A stretch of DNA of 64,000 nt from Xanthomarina arctica (GCF_014638915.1 NZ_BMFQ01000002.1:124001-188000), one strand, 5' to 3'. Positions 8,082 to 18,417 are shown, numbered from the stretch's first letter. The notes: generated by a model not told the origin, from the letters alone. Numbers and translations: made by a program.

Positions 8082-9515
8082 TTAATTCGCGCAGGCTTTA
8101 TATTCTTCTAATATTTGATTTAAGTTAATTATTTCTGAAAGATCAAACTCATTGTTTTTAATGTCTTCAGAAAGACTAGCGCAATTTGAAATAAATTCTG
8201 ATAAAGCTTCAGAAAGTTTTTCGTTATTTCTTGAATCAATCATAAAACCATCTTCTTTATCTGAAAATTTCAAGACATAAGTTCCTGTTTCTCCTGGTTT
8301 TGTCAGCAACATGTTCCCGTCTACAGAATTTGAAACTTGATAAAAATAAGCATTGTTAAACCCGAAATTAGTAGCATTTGCAATTTTTTTCATGGCATTA
8401 CCTTTTGTGGATAAACCATAAAAACATTTTTCTTCGCCATTATCTATTGCGCAAAATGAGATTTTGTCTTTTGCTGTGAATTTTTTAATACGCGAATTAC
8501 CTTTATCATTTAAATATTTAACACTTACATTTTTACCATAATTATCAATAGATGTGGCATCGTAAACATTCGGTTCTTCTTGATCCGGATTTAATTCCAA
8601 TTGTTCAAAAACGGCATAAATGGTTCCTTCATACTTCGTGCCATCTTCATCAATTACATAGCCTGAAACACCATATAAATTGACGCTATTTTCTTTAGCT
8701 ACCTTTACTTTTTCATTGTGTAAAGCGGTATTATGTGCTTTTGCTTCTCGCCCTAATTTATAGCCTTTTATTAATAATTCTTCAACTAATAATTGGGCAA
8801 AACTTCTTGAAAACTGACCAGTTAGCATGGTTCTTGAACCATAATCATAAGAAAAGGAATCTCCAGAATAGGTTAAAACGTTAACAGAAGTGACTGTATT
8901 AGATGTTTTTTTAGTTTGTGCTACAGTAATTCTATCTAAATCGGTAATGGTGTATACATTGTCATTAAATGAAGCATGGCCAACAATGTTAGTGCTTTGA
9001 AAACCACCAAACAAAATGGTTCCATCGTCCTTAACAAACGGATTATAGGTATTCATGATGCTCTTTTTAAGAGCTTCATTTGCATTAGCTTCTGCAATAT
9101 CTCCAGCATATTTTTCGCTTAAAGATTCTCGGTCTTCCGCAAAGAATGCTTCAACATTTGCTTTGTTAATTCCGTTGGCGTCTATTAAATTATATTTTTC
9201 GGAAAGCAAACGTACCATAATGCTTTTTGCGCTGAATGAAACTTTTGTAATTTCATATGGTATTTCTGTTTTAATGCCATCGGTATTAATTAATTCAACC
9301 CATTGAAAGCCTTCAATTTTAAATTCTTCTTCCCCATGAAAAATAGCATCAAATGCTTTTTCTCCATTTAAATATGAGAAATTATATGTTTTTGATTTAG
9401 AATCAAAGATGGCAACTTCTTGGTCGTCGAATATAATTTTATCTTTTTTGAATTTAATTTTCTGACTAAAACTGACTACTGGTAAAAGGAATAGTATAAA
9501 TAATATATTTTTCAT
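8082..9515 (-). CDS. exported conserved hypothetical protein
   Basis: A 477-residue protein with a clear SPI signal (MKNILFILFLLPVVSFSQ, cleavage after FS-Q as usual in Flavobacteria). The mature part is beta-rich, with repeated short tyrosine and glycine strands, a GYVIDEDGTKYEGTIYAVF segment and a Cys-containing end (SNCASLSED and YKACAN). No lipobox, sorting domain or enzyme motif is seen. The GEE..KF and DEDGT..G patterns recall MORN-like or DUF-type periplasmic repeats, but not strongly enough to name. Probably operonic with the gene at 7603. Confidence 0.7.
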   Translation of the reverse strand: MKNILFILFLLPVVSFSQKIKFKKDKIIFDDQEVAIFDSKSKTYNFSYLNGEKAFDAIFHGEEEFKIEGFQWVELINTDGIKTEIPYEITKVSFSAKSIMVRLLSEKYNLIDANGINKANVEAFFAEDRESLSEKYAGDIAEANANEALKKSIMNTYNPFVKDDGTILFGGFQSTNIVGHASFNDNVYTITDLDRITVAQTKKTSNTVTSVNVLTYSGDSFSYDYGSRTMLTGQFSRSFAQLLVEELLIKGYKLGREAKAHNTALHNEKVKVAKENSVNLYGVSGYVIDEDGTKYEGTIYAVFEQLELNPDQEEPNVYDATSIDNYGKNVSVKYLNDKGNSRIKKFTAKDKISFCAIDNGEEKCFYGLSTKGNAMKKIANATNFGFNNAYFYQVSNSVDGNMLLTKPGETGTYVLKFSDKEDGFMIDSRNNEKLSEALSEFISNCASLSEDIKNNEFDLSEIINLNQILEEYKACAN

Positions 9516-9589
9516 AAACTGATTTGAGTTGATAATTTAAGGTGCAAAATAACTAAAAATGATGGTATTGTATTGGAAATTGGTAATAC

Positions 9590-9967
9590 TTACTTTTTAT
9601 TATCCAAGGCAAATTTGCCAGGACCTGCAAGAAAAATAACTAGAAAACCAACAAGATATAATAGTGCTTTTTCTTTGGTACCAAAATCGTCATTTAAATG
9701 TACCACAAAGGCAGCAACAAACATGGTAATCATAACAGGAATAGCAGCAAGTTTTGTTTTAAAACCGATAATTATTAAAACAGGAGCTACAACCTCTCCA
9801 ATTAAAGCTAAGATTAAAGAAAGCGTTGGGCCAACACCAATAGGGTCTCCAAATTCTATGGGACTTGCAAAAAGACGCTCAATCTTTGGAATACCATGCA
9901 TAAGCATCATGCCTGAAATTGAAATTCTTAAGATAGCTAAGGCTAAATCGGTAAAATTTTTAGTCAT
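9590..9967 (-). CDS. DoxX-family membrane protein
   Basis: A 125-residue integral membrane protein of the DoxX/DoxD family. Four hydrophobic segments are evident, beginning ALAILRISISGMMLMHGIPK, which carries the family's conserved first-helix R..G..ML..HG pattern, then GEVVAPVLIIIGF. Its role is probably in membrane redox or quinol-linked processes, but this is family-level knowledge only. It is followed upstream, 10 bp away and in the same direction, by the large methyltransferase gene, so the two likely form an operon. Confidence 0.88.
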   Translation of the reverse strand: MTKNFTDLALAILRISISGMMLMHGIPKIERLFASPIEFGDPIGVGPTLSLILALIGEVVAPVLIIIGFKTKLAAIPVMITMFVAAFVVHLNDDFGTKEKALLYLVGFLVIFLAGPGKFALDNKK

Positions 9968-9977
9968 ATTAAATAAT

Positions 9978-11582
9978 TTAATTATTGGTTCCTTTTAATA
10001 AATTGATACTTACTGTTGCCAAATTATTATTTGGGAATTTAGAAAAATAGCGTTCGTCAGGTTCCAATCCCGCTTCCTTTGCAATATTTTTAAAGACATC
10101 TACTTCTAGAATGTACTGGTCGCTAAAACCATGAGTAGCATCGTAAGCAGTAGCAGCTGTTTTGCCTAGGTTCTTGGCTGTTAATTCTGGTGTAATACTA
10201 TGTAATTCTATAATTAATAAGCCGAATCTTTCCACAAATGGTTTCCATTTTTGTAGGTGTTCTAAAAGCGAATCTTCAACCAAATTATTATTTATGCGCT
10301 TTCCTTCAAAAGCATAAGCTCCTGTGGAATTACTTACACGGCTAGTTTTGGTTGCTGGTTTCTCCCAAATCCGATTATGATCTAAAAAAGTTCTGACATT
10401 GAGTAAATCTTTTAATTCAATATTATAATCTTCTTTTAAGTCTTTGGCTAATAGTTCGGGGCTGCCAATGTCTCCCCAAATAACTTTTGCCCAAATATCC
10501 GATTTAATTAAATTGGCCCTGGTAACTTTTAATGCGGCTTGATTAAAATCTGCTCCAACCAGTAATAATGGATGTTCATCAAGCATTTTTCCTCTTAAGG
10601 TTTGATGCTCTATCACATCAAAAATGTGCTGAATGAAGGCGCCATTTCCACAACCCATATCTAAAATACCTTTTGGTTGTTCGTCTATGGGTTTGTTAAA
10701 AAGCTCAATAACAACTTGATCGATAATTTTAAAATAAGTGGTGTGTGCTCCTCCAGAACCCCAAACATTCATTTCACGATGGACGTGTTTTTCGGTGTCG
10801 TTTGGAGATTCTGTTTTTAGAATGAATGGATTACCAAATAACAAGTCGTCTAAAGCTAAAAACGTGGGTAAATACGAAACGGTAACACCATAAGCTGAAG
10901 CTCGTTTTGCGAAAAACAAGCCTTCGTCTGTAAACTGATAGGTGTTTTTCTTCTTTTTGAACCAACCTAAATGAGAAAAGAAATCAAGTATTTTTTTAAA
11001 GCTTTCAGGGTTTTTATGATATTCTTCAGCAGTAAACGAAGCTTCCATGAAATATTTATGGAACAAGCCATTTACACCAAGTAATACAATTATTGGAGCT
11101 ACAATACAGCCTTCAATATGTTTTAAAATTTGTAGTTCGACCTCGCTTTTTCCTTCTAACCCGAAGTTGTTTTCATATTTCTTAAAAATACGTTCTAAAA
11201 CAATAAAGGCATCGCTACCAATTTTTTCTTCATGAAATTTTTCTGAATAGGAGAGTAGTTTTACTGCATCTTCATATAAGGGAATTAGTTGAAAGGCTTC
11301 TTTACTGTTTTCATTTATTTCATAAGAAATAGCATCTGAAGCATTATCGATATGTTGTATAAGCCAACCTTGAGAACACAATATTCTTAGCGCCACATTT
11401 AAATAGCCTTCGTTGGCATTAAAAACAATAGTTAAATCTTTTAGAGCAACCTTTCTGTTTTTTAATAAGTAGTCTAAAACATCTTTTTTGTAAAGCGAAT
11501 AGGCCGTAGTTGCAGTTGTTAAGCCGTCTAGATGTCGAAAAATAGTACCACGAAGTTGTTCTTTATCTTGTTTTGTTAGCAT
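9978..11582 (-). CDS. class I SAM-dependent methyltransferase (AprA-like architecture)
   Basis: A 534-residue protein with a winged-helix-like N-terminal half (about 15-100) and a Rossmann methyltransferase domain. Motif I is GILDMGCGNGAF near residue 310, with the acidic end of strand 2 in VGADFN. This layout, a long helical N-terminus before the methyltransferase, recalls the AprA-type domains of polyketide enzymes; the gene is solitary and no polyketide synthase is near. The minus-strand neighbour downstream is DoxX. The reaction and acceptor are not inferable. Confidence 0.8.
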   Translation of the reverse strand: MLTKQDKEQLRGTIFRHLDGLTTATTAYSLYKKDVLDYLLKNRKVALKDLTIVFNANEGYLNVALRILCSQGWLIQHIDNASDAISYEINENSKEAFQLIPLYEDAVKLLSYSEKFHEEKIGSDAFIVLERIFKKYENNFGLEGKSEVELQILKHIEGCIVAPIIVLLGVNGLFHKYFMEASFTAEEYHKNPESFKKILDFFSHLGWFKKKKNTYQFTDEGLFFAKRASAYGVTVSYLPTFLALDDLLFGNPFILKTESPNDTEKHVHREMNVWGSGGAHTTYFKIIDQVVIELFNKPIDEQPKGILDMGCGNGAFIQHIFDVIEHQTLRGKMLDEHPLLLVGADFNQAALKVTRANLIKSDIWAKVIWGDIGSPELLAKDLKEDYNIELKDLLNVRTFLDHNRIWEKPATKTSRVSNSTGAYAFEGKRINNNLVEDSLLEHLQKWKPFVERFGLLIIELHSITPELTAKNLGKTAATAYDATHGFSDQYILEVDVFKNIAKEAGLEPDERYFSKFPNNNLATVSINLLKGTNN

Positions 11583-11610
11583 GCATGAATTAGTTTGCTT
11601 TAAATATATG

Positions 11611-11655
11611 AAAAAAATGACCTCACAAGTTTTTAAACAGGTGAGGTCTTTGATT
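11611..11655 (-). terminator. intrinsic terminator after the E1 gene
   Basis: On the minus strand, GACCTCAC and GTGAGGTC arms (plus positions 11641-11648 and 11619-11626) enclose a 14-nt loop and are followed by a run of seven T. It ends the dehydrogenase transcript. Confidence 0.85.
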
Positions 11656-11675
11656 TTTATATAAAAGGTGTTTAT

Positions 11676-14087
11676 TTATCTCAATTTTGGAAAATCTGAA
11701 GGATTAGCTTCATGCATTACTTTATAAACAGCTTCAAACACATCTTCCACAGAAGGTTTAGAGAAATAATCTCCATCTGTGCCATAAGCAGGTCTGTGTT
11801 GTTGTGCCGTTAAAGTTTGTGGTCTACTATCTAAATGTTTGTATGCGTTTTGTGTGTTTAAAACTTCATTTAAAATAAATGCAGAGGCTCCACCCGGAAC
11901 GTCTTCATCAATGACCATTAAGCGATTTGTTTTTGCAACACTTTTTACAATATCGTGATTTATATCGAATGGCAAGAGCGATTGAATATCAATAATTTCA
12001 GCATCAATACCTACTTCTTGTAATTCTTTAGCTGCTTGTTCAATAATTCTTAAAGTTGAACCATAAGAAACTAATGTAATATCGTTTCCTTCTCTAATGG
12101 TTTCAACAACACCAAGAGGTGTTTTAAATTCGCCAATATTAGAAGGCATTTTTTCTTTTAATCTATACCCATTTAAGCACTCCACAATTAAAGCAGGTTC
12201 GTCTCCTTCAAGCAACGTGTTGTAAAAACCAGCTGCCTTCGTCATGTTTCTAGGAACTAAAACGTGAATTCCACGAATTAGGTTAATAACACCTCCCATT
12301 TGAGAGCCAGAATGCCAGATACCTTCTAATCTATGACCACGAGTTCTAATAATTAATGGTGCTTTTTGACGTCCCATTGTTCTATATTGAAGGGTAGCCA
12401 AATCGTCACTCATAATTTGAAGCGCGTATAAAATATAGTCTAAATACTGAATTTCTGCAATTGGGCGTAAGCCTCTTAAAGCCATTCCAATACCTTGGCC
12501 AAGAATGGTAGCCTCACGAATTCCAACATCTGAAACACGAAGTTCGCCATACTTTTCTTGCATGCCTTCCAGGCCTTGATTTACATCTCCAATATGTCCA
12601 GCATCTTCACCAAAAACCAATGCCTCTGGGTATTTGCTAAAAATAGCATCGAAATTATCTCTTATCACTAATCTAGCATCGACATCTACGCTATCTTCAT
12701 TGTAAGTTGGCTTAATTTCTTTAATCTTTAAAGCCGATTTAGGCGATTCGCTATATAAATGCGAACTATATTTAGATTGAATATTTTCGGAGTACGAATT
12801 AATCCAATTTATTAATTGTGTTTTTTCAGTTGAAGTTTCGCTAACTACATAACGCAATACTTTTCTAGCAGTAGAAAGAATGTCTTTTCTAATAGGTTCT
12901 TTAATCTCTGCTAAATCGTTTGAAAGTTTGCTTATAAATACTTTATTATCACTTGAATTTGCAACGTTTTCTAATACGCCTAGAAGTTCTTGTTGTTCAT
13001 CTTTTAAAGGTTGTGAAAATGCTGTCCAAGCGGCTTTTTTACCTTCACGAACTTCTTTTTTGATGGCACCTTCAATATTTCTTAATTCCTCTTCTGTAGC
13101 CATGCCATTGGAAATCATCCATTCGCGAAGCTTCGTATTGCAATCAAATTTAACTTCCCAAGCCAAACGATTTTTATCTTTATAACGTTCGTGAGATCCT
13201 GAAGTTGAATGTCCTTGTGGTTGTGTTAACTCCTTCACATGAATTAAAACAGGTACATGCTCTTCTCTCGCTATTTTTGAAGCCGTTTGATAAGTTTCAA
13301 CTAATGCGGGATAATCCCAACCGTTAACACGGAGAATTTCGTAACCTTTATTGTCTTCATCACGTTGAAACCCTTTTAAGATTTCAGAGATGTTTTCTTT
13401 TGTTGTTTGATGTCTTGCATGTACAGAAATTCCGTATTCGTCATCCCAAACACTCATAACCATTGGTACTTGTAAAACACCGGCCGCATTGATGGTTTCG
13501 AAAAATAGACCTTCACTAGTACTGGCGTTACCAATAGTTCCCCAAGCGACTTCATTTCCTTTATCAGAAAAATTAGTGGTATCAATTCCTTTTACTTGTC
13601 TGTATATTTTAGATGCTTGTGCTAATCCTAACAATCTAGGCATTTGCCCAGCAGTAGGAGAGATGTCTGCACTAGAATTTTTCTGTTTTGTTAGATCTTT
13701 CCAATCACCATTTTCGTCTAAACTATGAGTTGCAAAGTGGCCTCCCATTTGTCTTCCTGCAGACATTGGATCATGTTCTATATCTGGATGACCATATAAA
13801 CCAGCAAAAAATTGTTGGATGTTTAGTTCTCCAATAGCCATCATAAAGGTTTGATCTCTGTAATAACCAGAACGGAAATCGCCGTTTTTAAAGGCTTTAG
13901 CTAAGGCTAATTGTGGCACTTCTTTTCCATCCCCAAAAATTCCAAACTTTGCTTTTCCAGTAAGAACTTCACGACGCCCAAGAAGACTGCACTCACGAGA
14001 AGTAACAGCAATTTTGTAATCGTTTAAAACTTCAACTTTAAAGTCTTCAAAAGAAAGGTCATTTTTTACGTCTGGATTTGTCTGCAT
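11676..14087 (-). CDS. 2-oxoacid dehydrogenase E1, fused alpha and beta subunits
   Basis: Thiamine-diphosphate-dependent E1 of a branched-chain or related 2-oxoacid dehydrogenase complex. It decarboxylates the oxoacid and acylates E2 lipoate. The alpha domain (about 1-400) holds MSAGRQMGGHF, the TPP-fold segment WGTIGNASTSEG and DDEYGISV; the beta pyrimidine-binding domain starts near 465 (VFGEDAG). The usual GDG of the TPP motif reads GNAS, a variant that should still be checked. An 803-residue single-chain fusion is the norm in Bacteroidota. It is a single gene with its own TTG-N20-TAAATTTG promoter and terminator. Its E2/E3 partners lie elsewhere. Confidence 0.9.
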   Translation of the reverse strand: MQTNPDVKNDLSFEDFKVEVLNDYKIAVTSRECSLLGRREVLTGKAKFGIFGDGKEVPQLALAKAFKNGDFRSGYYRDQTFMMAIGELNIQQFFAGLYGHPDIEHDPMSAGRQMGGHFATHSLDENGDWKDLTKQKNSSADISPTAGQMPRLLGLAQASKIYRQVKGIDTTNFSDKGNEVAWGTIGNASTSEGLFFETINAAGVLQVPMVMSVWDDEYGISVHARHQTTKENISEILKGFQRDEDNKGYEILRVNGWDYPALVETYQTASKIAREEHVPVLIHVKELTQPQGHSTSGSHERYKDKNRLAWEVKFDCNTKLREWMISNGMATEEELRNIEGAIKKEVREGKKAAWTAFSQPLKDEQQELLGVLENVANSSDNKVFISKLSNDLAEIKEPIRKDILSTARKVLRYVVSETSTEKTQLINWINSYSENIQSKYSSHLYSESPKSALKIKEIKPTYNEDSVDVDARLVIRDNFDAIFSKYPEALVFGEDAGHIGDVNQGLEGMQEKYGELRVSDVGIREATILGQGIGMALRGLRPIAEIQYLDYILYALQIMSDDLATLQYRTMGRQKAPLIIRTRGHRLEGIWHSGSQMGGVINLIRGIHVLVPRNMTKAAGFYNTLLEGDEPALIVECLNGYRLKEKMPSNIGEFKTPLGVVETIREGNDITLVSYGSTLRIIEQAAKELQEVGIDAEIIDIQSLLPFDINHDIVKSVAKTNRLMVIDEDVPGGASAFILNEVLNTQNAYKHLDSRPQTLTAQQHRPAYGTDGDYFSKPSVEDVFEAVYKVMHEANPSDFPKLR

Positions 14088-14106
14088 AGTTGTTATTTTA
14101 TGGTTG

Positions 14107-14137
14107 CAAATTTAGTCAAATTTTGTGTGCTTTGCAA
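14107..14137 (-). promoter_or_regulatory. Bacteroidota-type promoter of the E1 gene
   Basis: On the minus strand, TTG (14137-14135), a 20-nt spacer and TAAATTTG (14114-14107) match the -33/-7 consensus of this phylum. The predicted start leaves a leader of about 16 nt before the ATG at 14087. Confidence 0.6.
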
Positions 14138-14304
14138 TTTGAAACGTAGTTAAAGGTTTAACAAATTATCAGTGTTTTGGGCAATACACATTAAAAAGCT
14201 GAAAGATTGTTAGTTATTTTCGAAATTGTTAGAAATATGTTATAGGAAAGGTGTTGTGAAATACTTTGTAATTATTGGGGTTTTAGAAGAAGAGATGTGA
14301 TGTA

Positions 14305-17136
14305 TTAATACCAACGTCGCGTAAACAATCCAAAAAGTGTTTTTAAATCTAGAGTTACAATAAATCGAATTTTTTCAGCATATTGAGCTTGTGCAACTTC
14401 CCATCCTAAATTAGAATACACCGGGAAATACAGTTCAAAATAATCTGGAATCAAACTCACTCGAATTCCCGTATCATAAACAAATTCGAATTTGTCCCCA
14501 TGGTTCTTTAAGAGTCCAATATCCCCATAAGCTAAAATATATTTCCAGATGGTTGCACTACCATTAATGGTGCTTATCCATTGGTTAGCATAGGGTGTGT
14601 CTAATTTCGATTTAAAACCCCCTTCAGCAATTATTAACTGCTGACTGAATAGTCCTGTGTCTTCAGATCGACCATAGTAATTATAGTCGAATAGATAATC
14701 TGTTGGTCTATCTAGGGCATAACTAAAATAATCGGAGGTTTCATAAGATTTATTATAAAGGAAAATTCCTGTAAAAAATCTTAAATTATACTGTCTGTTA
14801 TTTTCTGTTAATTTTCTGTATTCATAATTGAATGCTAACTTCCCAAAATCTTTCCCAAATTGTACATCGGTAAACCAAGCTGTGTAATCCTTTAGCCCTT
14901 TATTGATATTGTTATATCGAAGGTCTAGAACACTGTAATTTGGTTCTGTAGCGTCTTGAGTTACATCTGGATTATCATCTCTATGGATATCCACATACCT
15001 AGCGGTGATATATTGTTTTTTATTAGAACGTAAGTTCGATTTATCTCGAAACTGCATGGATACTCCAGGTGTTATTTTTCTAACAAACAGATCTTCGGCA
15101 TAACTGGAATAACTACCAGAAGCACCATAGCTAATACTAAATAAATCGGATGTATTTTCAATGTATTGAGTATAACCTAAAGAAATAGATCCTGTTAAGG
15201 AGTTTGATTTGGTTCCGTACTGTGGGGAAATTTTGTAATTAAAAGCTTTTTTAAGGACCGTTTTATTATAGGCTTTAATCCCAAGCACAATCCCATCGTA
15301 AATGTTATCGAATTCTATAATTGGCATAAAAAACACTTGATTGTAGGCCGGATCTTCAATATCTTTTAAAAGTCTAAATTGTACAGGTCTGTTGAATAAA
15401 GAATTTGTTAAGGACTTCGTATTGTCTCTCAAATCGAATTCTGGAATAATTAAATCCTGATTTAAAACCACTCTAGTACCAGTCCCTTTTGGAATGGTAA
15501 TTGTTTTAGTATCTATAACATCAGCTACCCAAGTTTTAGAAATGACTTCATCTTTATCAAGCACAAATACCGAGATAGGGACATTAGCTTTTGTCTTATT
15601 CTTGATGGTTACTTTTACTGAGTCCCGAGATTCTTCAAAATCTGAAATGGTAAAATCGATATGTTTTTTAGTTTGTAAATAATCTGTAAAAAACCAGTTG
15701 ATATCTTTGTCTGAATTAGCTTTTAAAATCCTTTCAAAATCTGATGTATTGCTTTCTATAAAGGTGTATTCTGTAATGTATTCCTTGATGGAGCTTTCTA
15801 CAACTGCTTCATCTATATAATAATCCAAATAACGCAATCCAACCCCAGCTTTGTATTTGTTGGCAATGTTTAAATTAAACTTTAAAAGCGAATCTTTTGC
15901 CATTAACAAGGGTTGGTCTATGTTTTCCCTAGCCATGTGCATGTATAAAAAAGGATATTGATCGTTAAAAGCTAATTGTGAAGCATGAAAAGATTTAATA
16001 CCCCAAATTTTGGATAAAGTTCCAGATATTTTCATATCTGGATAGTACTCTTCAACATACTTCATTAAATAGTAGGTTTGCAATCCGTCGATAATCCACT
16101 GATCTTTCCTAGGGTTAAGAAATAATATGTTTTCTAAATAATTGTTAACGGCTGTTTTTAAGATTTTTAATTCGTATTGAAATTTATCTGGAAAGGGTCT
16201 AATAAAATCAGGTAACAGGTTTAAACCATAAATAGGATTTTTTTTATAATCAATTCGGGTGATCAATAATTTTTCGTGTGGATAAGGTTTCAGATTTTCT
16301 GTTAGAAAAGCTGAAATCTGATCTATGGCTACCATGTTGTCGATGAGATTTAAATTCTCTTCATCAACACTAGAAACCATTGTAAAATAATCCGTTTGAA
16401 TCTGGTTGAAACGTTTTTCTTTGGTTAAGAATAGTTTGTTGTTTACTCTGTTTTTTCCTTCCAGCTTTACTGTTGTCATACTATCTTTTTGAAAGCTGTC
16501 AACCTGATTTAATTCAGATGTAATTTGAAAGGTGCTTGGTACATTTAATTCTAAGCTAATATCGGCTGGAGGAATAAACATATCATCCAGATTTTTATTG
16601 CTAGAATACTGCCATTCGCCATTATAAACGGCAGGCGTCATGTACCAATATCGTAAGTTGAAATCGCCGTCGTTAGAAACGCCATATCTGGTAAATTTAT
16701 CGCTTGGTACTTGAACTATATAATTAAGATGAATGGTATAGCTTTGTTTTGGTTTTAGAGGTGTTTCTAGATCTACTCTTACCACATCAATATGGTCTTT
16801 AACTCTATCAAATTCTAAATTATTTCCGTTTTGATCGATAGACGTGATAACAGAATAACCTCTATCATCATTTTGAGCAAAATGGAATTCATTGCTATAT
16901 TCTTCTTCAAAGCGTTTGGCTAAAGGTGTAGTTTTAGTTGCGAAACTTTGGTTCCAATCGTTTAAATAAATAACATCTAAAGTATCATCTGTGTTATTGA
17001 AATAGGTAATGGTTTGAGAAATTTTAATCTGATTTTTTTCCACATAAAAAGTCGCCTTTAGGTCTATTTTATTTTGACCTAAAACAAATAAAGGAAGGCA
17101 CAGAATTATGAAATGGATTAAAAATCTTTTTTTCAA
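14305..17136 (-). CDS. M1-peptidase-like protein lacking the zinc motif, with C-terminal outer membrane barrel
   Basis: A 943-residue exported protein. After a signal peptide (cleavage near VLG-Q21) the N-terminal half follows the M1 aminopeptidase plan: a beta-sandwich, then a region where DQWIIDGLQTYY (about 345) aligns with the peptidase segment W..EG.A.Y. The HExxH that should precede it is absent (FQYELKILKTAVNNYL stands there), and the EG glutamate is Asp. Residues after about 560 show alternating aromatic strands ending in a C-terminal Trp-Tyr, as in outer membrane barrels. The only plausible start is TTG, directly after the TAG of the upstream exonuclease gene. I infer a non-catalytic surface protein. 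Confidence 0.75.
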   Translation of the reverse strand: MKKRFLIHFIILCLPLFVLGQNKIDLKATFYVEKNQIKISQTITYFNNTDDTLDVIYLNDWNQSFATKTTPLAKRFEEEYSNEFHFAQNDDRGYSVITSIDQNGNNLEFDRVKDHIDVVRVDLETPLKPKQSYTIHLNYIVQVPSDKFTRYGVSNDGDFNLRYWYMTPAVYNGEWQYSSNKNLDDMFIPPADISLELNVPSTFQITSELNQVDSFQKDSMTTVKLEGKNRVNNKLFLTKEKRFNQIQTDYFTMVSSVDEENLNLIDNMVAIDQISAFLTENLKPYPHEKLLITRIDYKKNPIYGLNLLPDFIRPFPDKFQYELKILKTAVNNYLENILFLNPRKDQWIIDGLQTYYLMKYVEEYYPDMKISGTLSKIWGIKSFHASQLAFNDQYPFLYMHMARENIDQPLLMAKDSLLKFNLNIANKYKAGVGLRYLDYYIDEAVVESSIKEYITEYTFIESNTSDFERILKANSDKDINWFFTDYLQTKKHIDFTISDFEESRDSVKVTIKNKTKANVPISVFVLDKDEVISKTWVADVIDTKTITIPKGTGTRVVLNQDLIIPEFDLRDNTKSLTNSLFNRPVQFRLLKDIEDPAYNQVFFMPIIEFDNIYDGIVLGIKAYNKTVLKKAFNYKISPQYGTKSNSLTGSISLGYTQYIENTSDLFSISYGASGSYSSYAEDLFVRKITPGVSMQFRDKSNLRSNKKQYITARYVDIHRDDNPDVTQDATEPNYSVLDLRYNNINKGLKDYTAWFTDVQFGKDFGKLAFNYEYRKLTENNRQYNLRFFTGIFLYNKSYETSDYFSYALDRPTDYLFDYNYYGRSEDTGLFSQQLIIAEGGFKSKLDTPYANQWISTINGSATIWKYILAYGDIGLLKNHGDKFEFVYDTGIRVSLIPDYFELYFPVYSNLGWEVAQAQYAEKIRFIVTLDLKTLFGLFTRRWY

Positions 17137-18417
17137 CTACTTTATAAACTTTAAGGGTTGCACATTCATGTTTGGGATGCTCAAATAATACATGCCACTA
17201 TTTAAACCTGAAACATCTATTCGTAAATTATTAGAAGTTTCCAGGGGAATCACTTTTACTATTTGACCTAAGGTGTTAAATATATAAAGTTTTTTGGTTC
17301 TAAGTGCTTGTCTGTTGATTTTAACTTCTAAAGTGTTTTCAACCAAATTCGAACCAATAAGTTGTATAGATTCTGGTTGATGGGTTGGAACACTTAATAA
17401 GGTTTCGTTGGTTTCTAACTGCAAGGTTACGGGGAGGTGGTCACTAAAATAATAAAGAGCTTCGCGAATGGCTGCAGAATAATCTGTTCCAGCACAATCG
17501 ACATCCTTTATTTCGCTGTTGTAACAATTGATATTATCGTTGTTTCCAAATGTTTTATAGCTGTCCGGCACATAATAAATATCTTGATTGGAAAGCATGT
17601 TCGAGGTTGTTAAGATAAAATCGAATCGATCATCAAAACCACCTGTAGATCCACCCATTCCTGTTTGAGTTCGGGTAGATTGTGTAAACATATCTAAAAA
17701 ATTGGTATTGTTGTGCCAATTCCCCATTCTATTGGCAGGATCTACAAAAACAATGTTATTGGTTTCGTCTATTAATTCTTGAAAAGCAGGCTCTGAATTT
17801 GAATATACATTAAAATCTCCGGCTAACATAACATTACTGTCAGCAGGAAAGGAATTTAAATATTTTGTTAAATCTTCAGTCATTTGTAATCTATACGCTT
17901 GGTTATCTGCGCCACTTGAGGCTTTTAAATGACAAACAATAACGTTTAAATATACAGGATTACTAACTTGATTGGTAGAATTTAACTTTAATTTATAATG
18001 ATTGAAGTCACGATAAATAGTCGTGACAATATGCTGACTTTCTAAAATGAACTTCGAGCTATTATAAAACAGCAAATTTTGAAGATCGTTTTGATTGCCT
18101 ATATTGTTATCCGACGTGTTTAAAGTAAACGTAGCACTTCTAAAATCGGCGCTCACATTGTCTTGAAGGACGCCCAAAATACTATTTGCTCCTTCAGCAT
18201 TATTCAACTCGCAAACCATAAATAAATCTGGTTGGAAGGTGTCTAAGGTCTGATCCAAATATTGAATACGATTGGATACATTGGCTTCTAATGGAAAATT
18301 AAGCAAATTGTAAAACATGACCTTGAAATTTTCTTGCGAAAACAGGCCATGTGATATCAAAATGCAAAGCATAGATAGTACAAGAAATTTCTTATTTATC
18401 GTATTTTTTAGAATCAA
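17137..18417 (-). CDS. T9SS-exported endonuclease/exonuclease/phosphatase-family protein
   Basis: A 426-residue secreted protein: signal peptide ending SHGLFSQ, an EEP fold (FKVMFYNLLNFP, MVCELNNAEG, LAGDFNVYSN, FILTTS and a DHLPVTLQL His) and a final 75-residue T9SS type A sorting domain (LYIFNTLGQIVK, DVSGLNSGMYYLSI). The EEP catalytic pieces Asn, Glu, Asp-x-Asn and Asp-His are present, so nuclease or phosphatase activity is likely outside the cell, perhaps for scavenging DNA phosphate. Its stop codon abuts the TTG start of the M1-like gene, and it lies 6 bp after the LOG gene, forming one operon. Confidence 0.88.
   Translation of the reverse strand: MILKNTINKKFLVLSMLCILISHGLFSQENFKVMFYNLLNFPLEANVSNRIQYLDQTLDTFQPDLFMVCELNNAEGANSILGVLQDNVSADFRSATFTLNTSDNNIGNQNDLQNLLFYNSSKFILESQHIVTTIYRDFNHYKLKLNSTNQVSNPVYLNVIVCHLKASSGADNQAYRLQMTEDLTKYLNSFPADSNVMLAGDFNVYSNSEPAFQELIDETNNIVFVDPANRMGNWHNNTNFLDMFTQSTRTQTGMGGSTGGFDDRFDFILTTSNMLSNQDIYYVPDSYKTFGNNDNINCYNSEIKDVDCAGTDYSAAIREALYYFSDHLPVTLQLETNETLLSVPTHQPESIQLIGSNLVENTLEVKINRQALRTKKLYIFNTLGQIVKVIPLETSNNLRIDVSGLNSGMYYLSIPNMNVQPLKFIK

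Noticed and set aside
14088-14304. Small RNA or gene in the 217-bp gap before the E1 gene
   Set aside because: Apart from the E1 promoter there is only A/T-rich sequence without a frame or stable hairpin.
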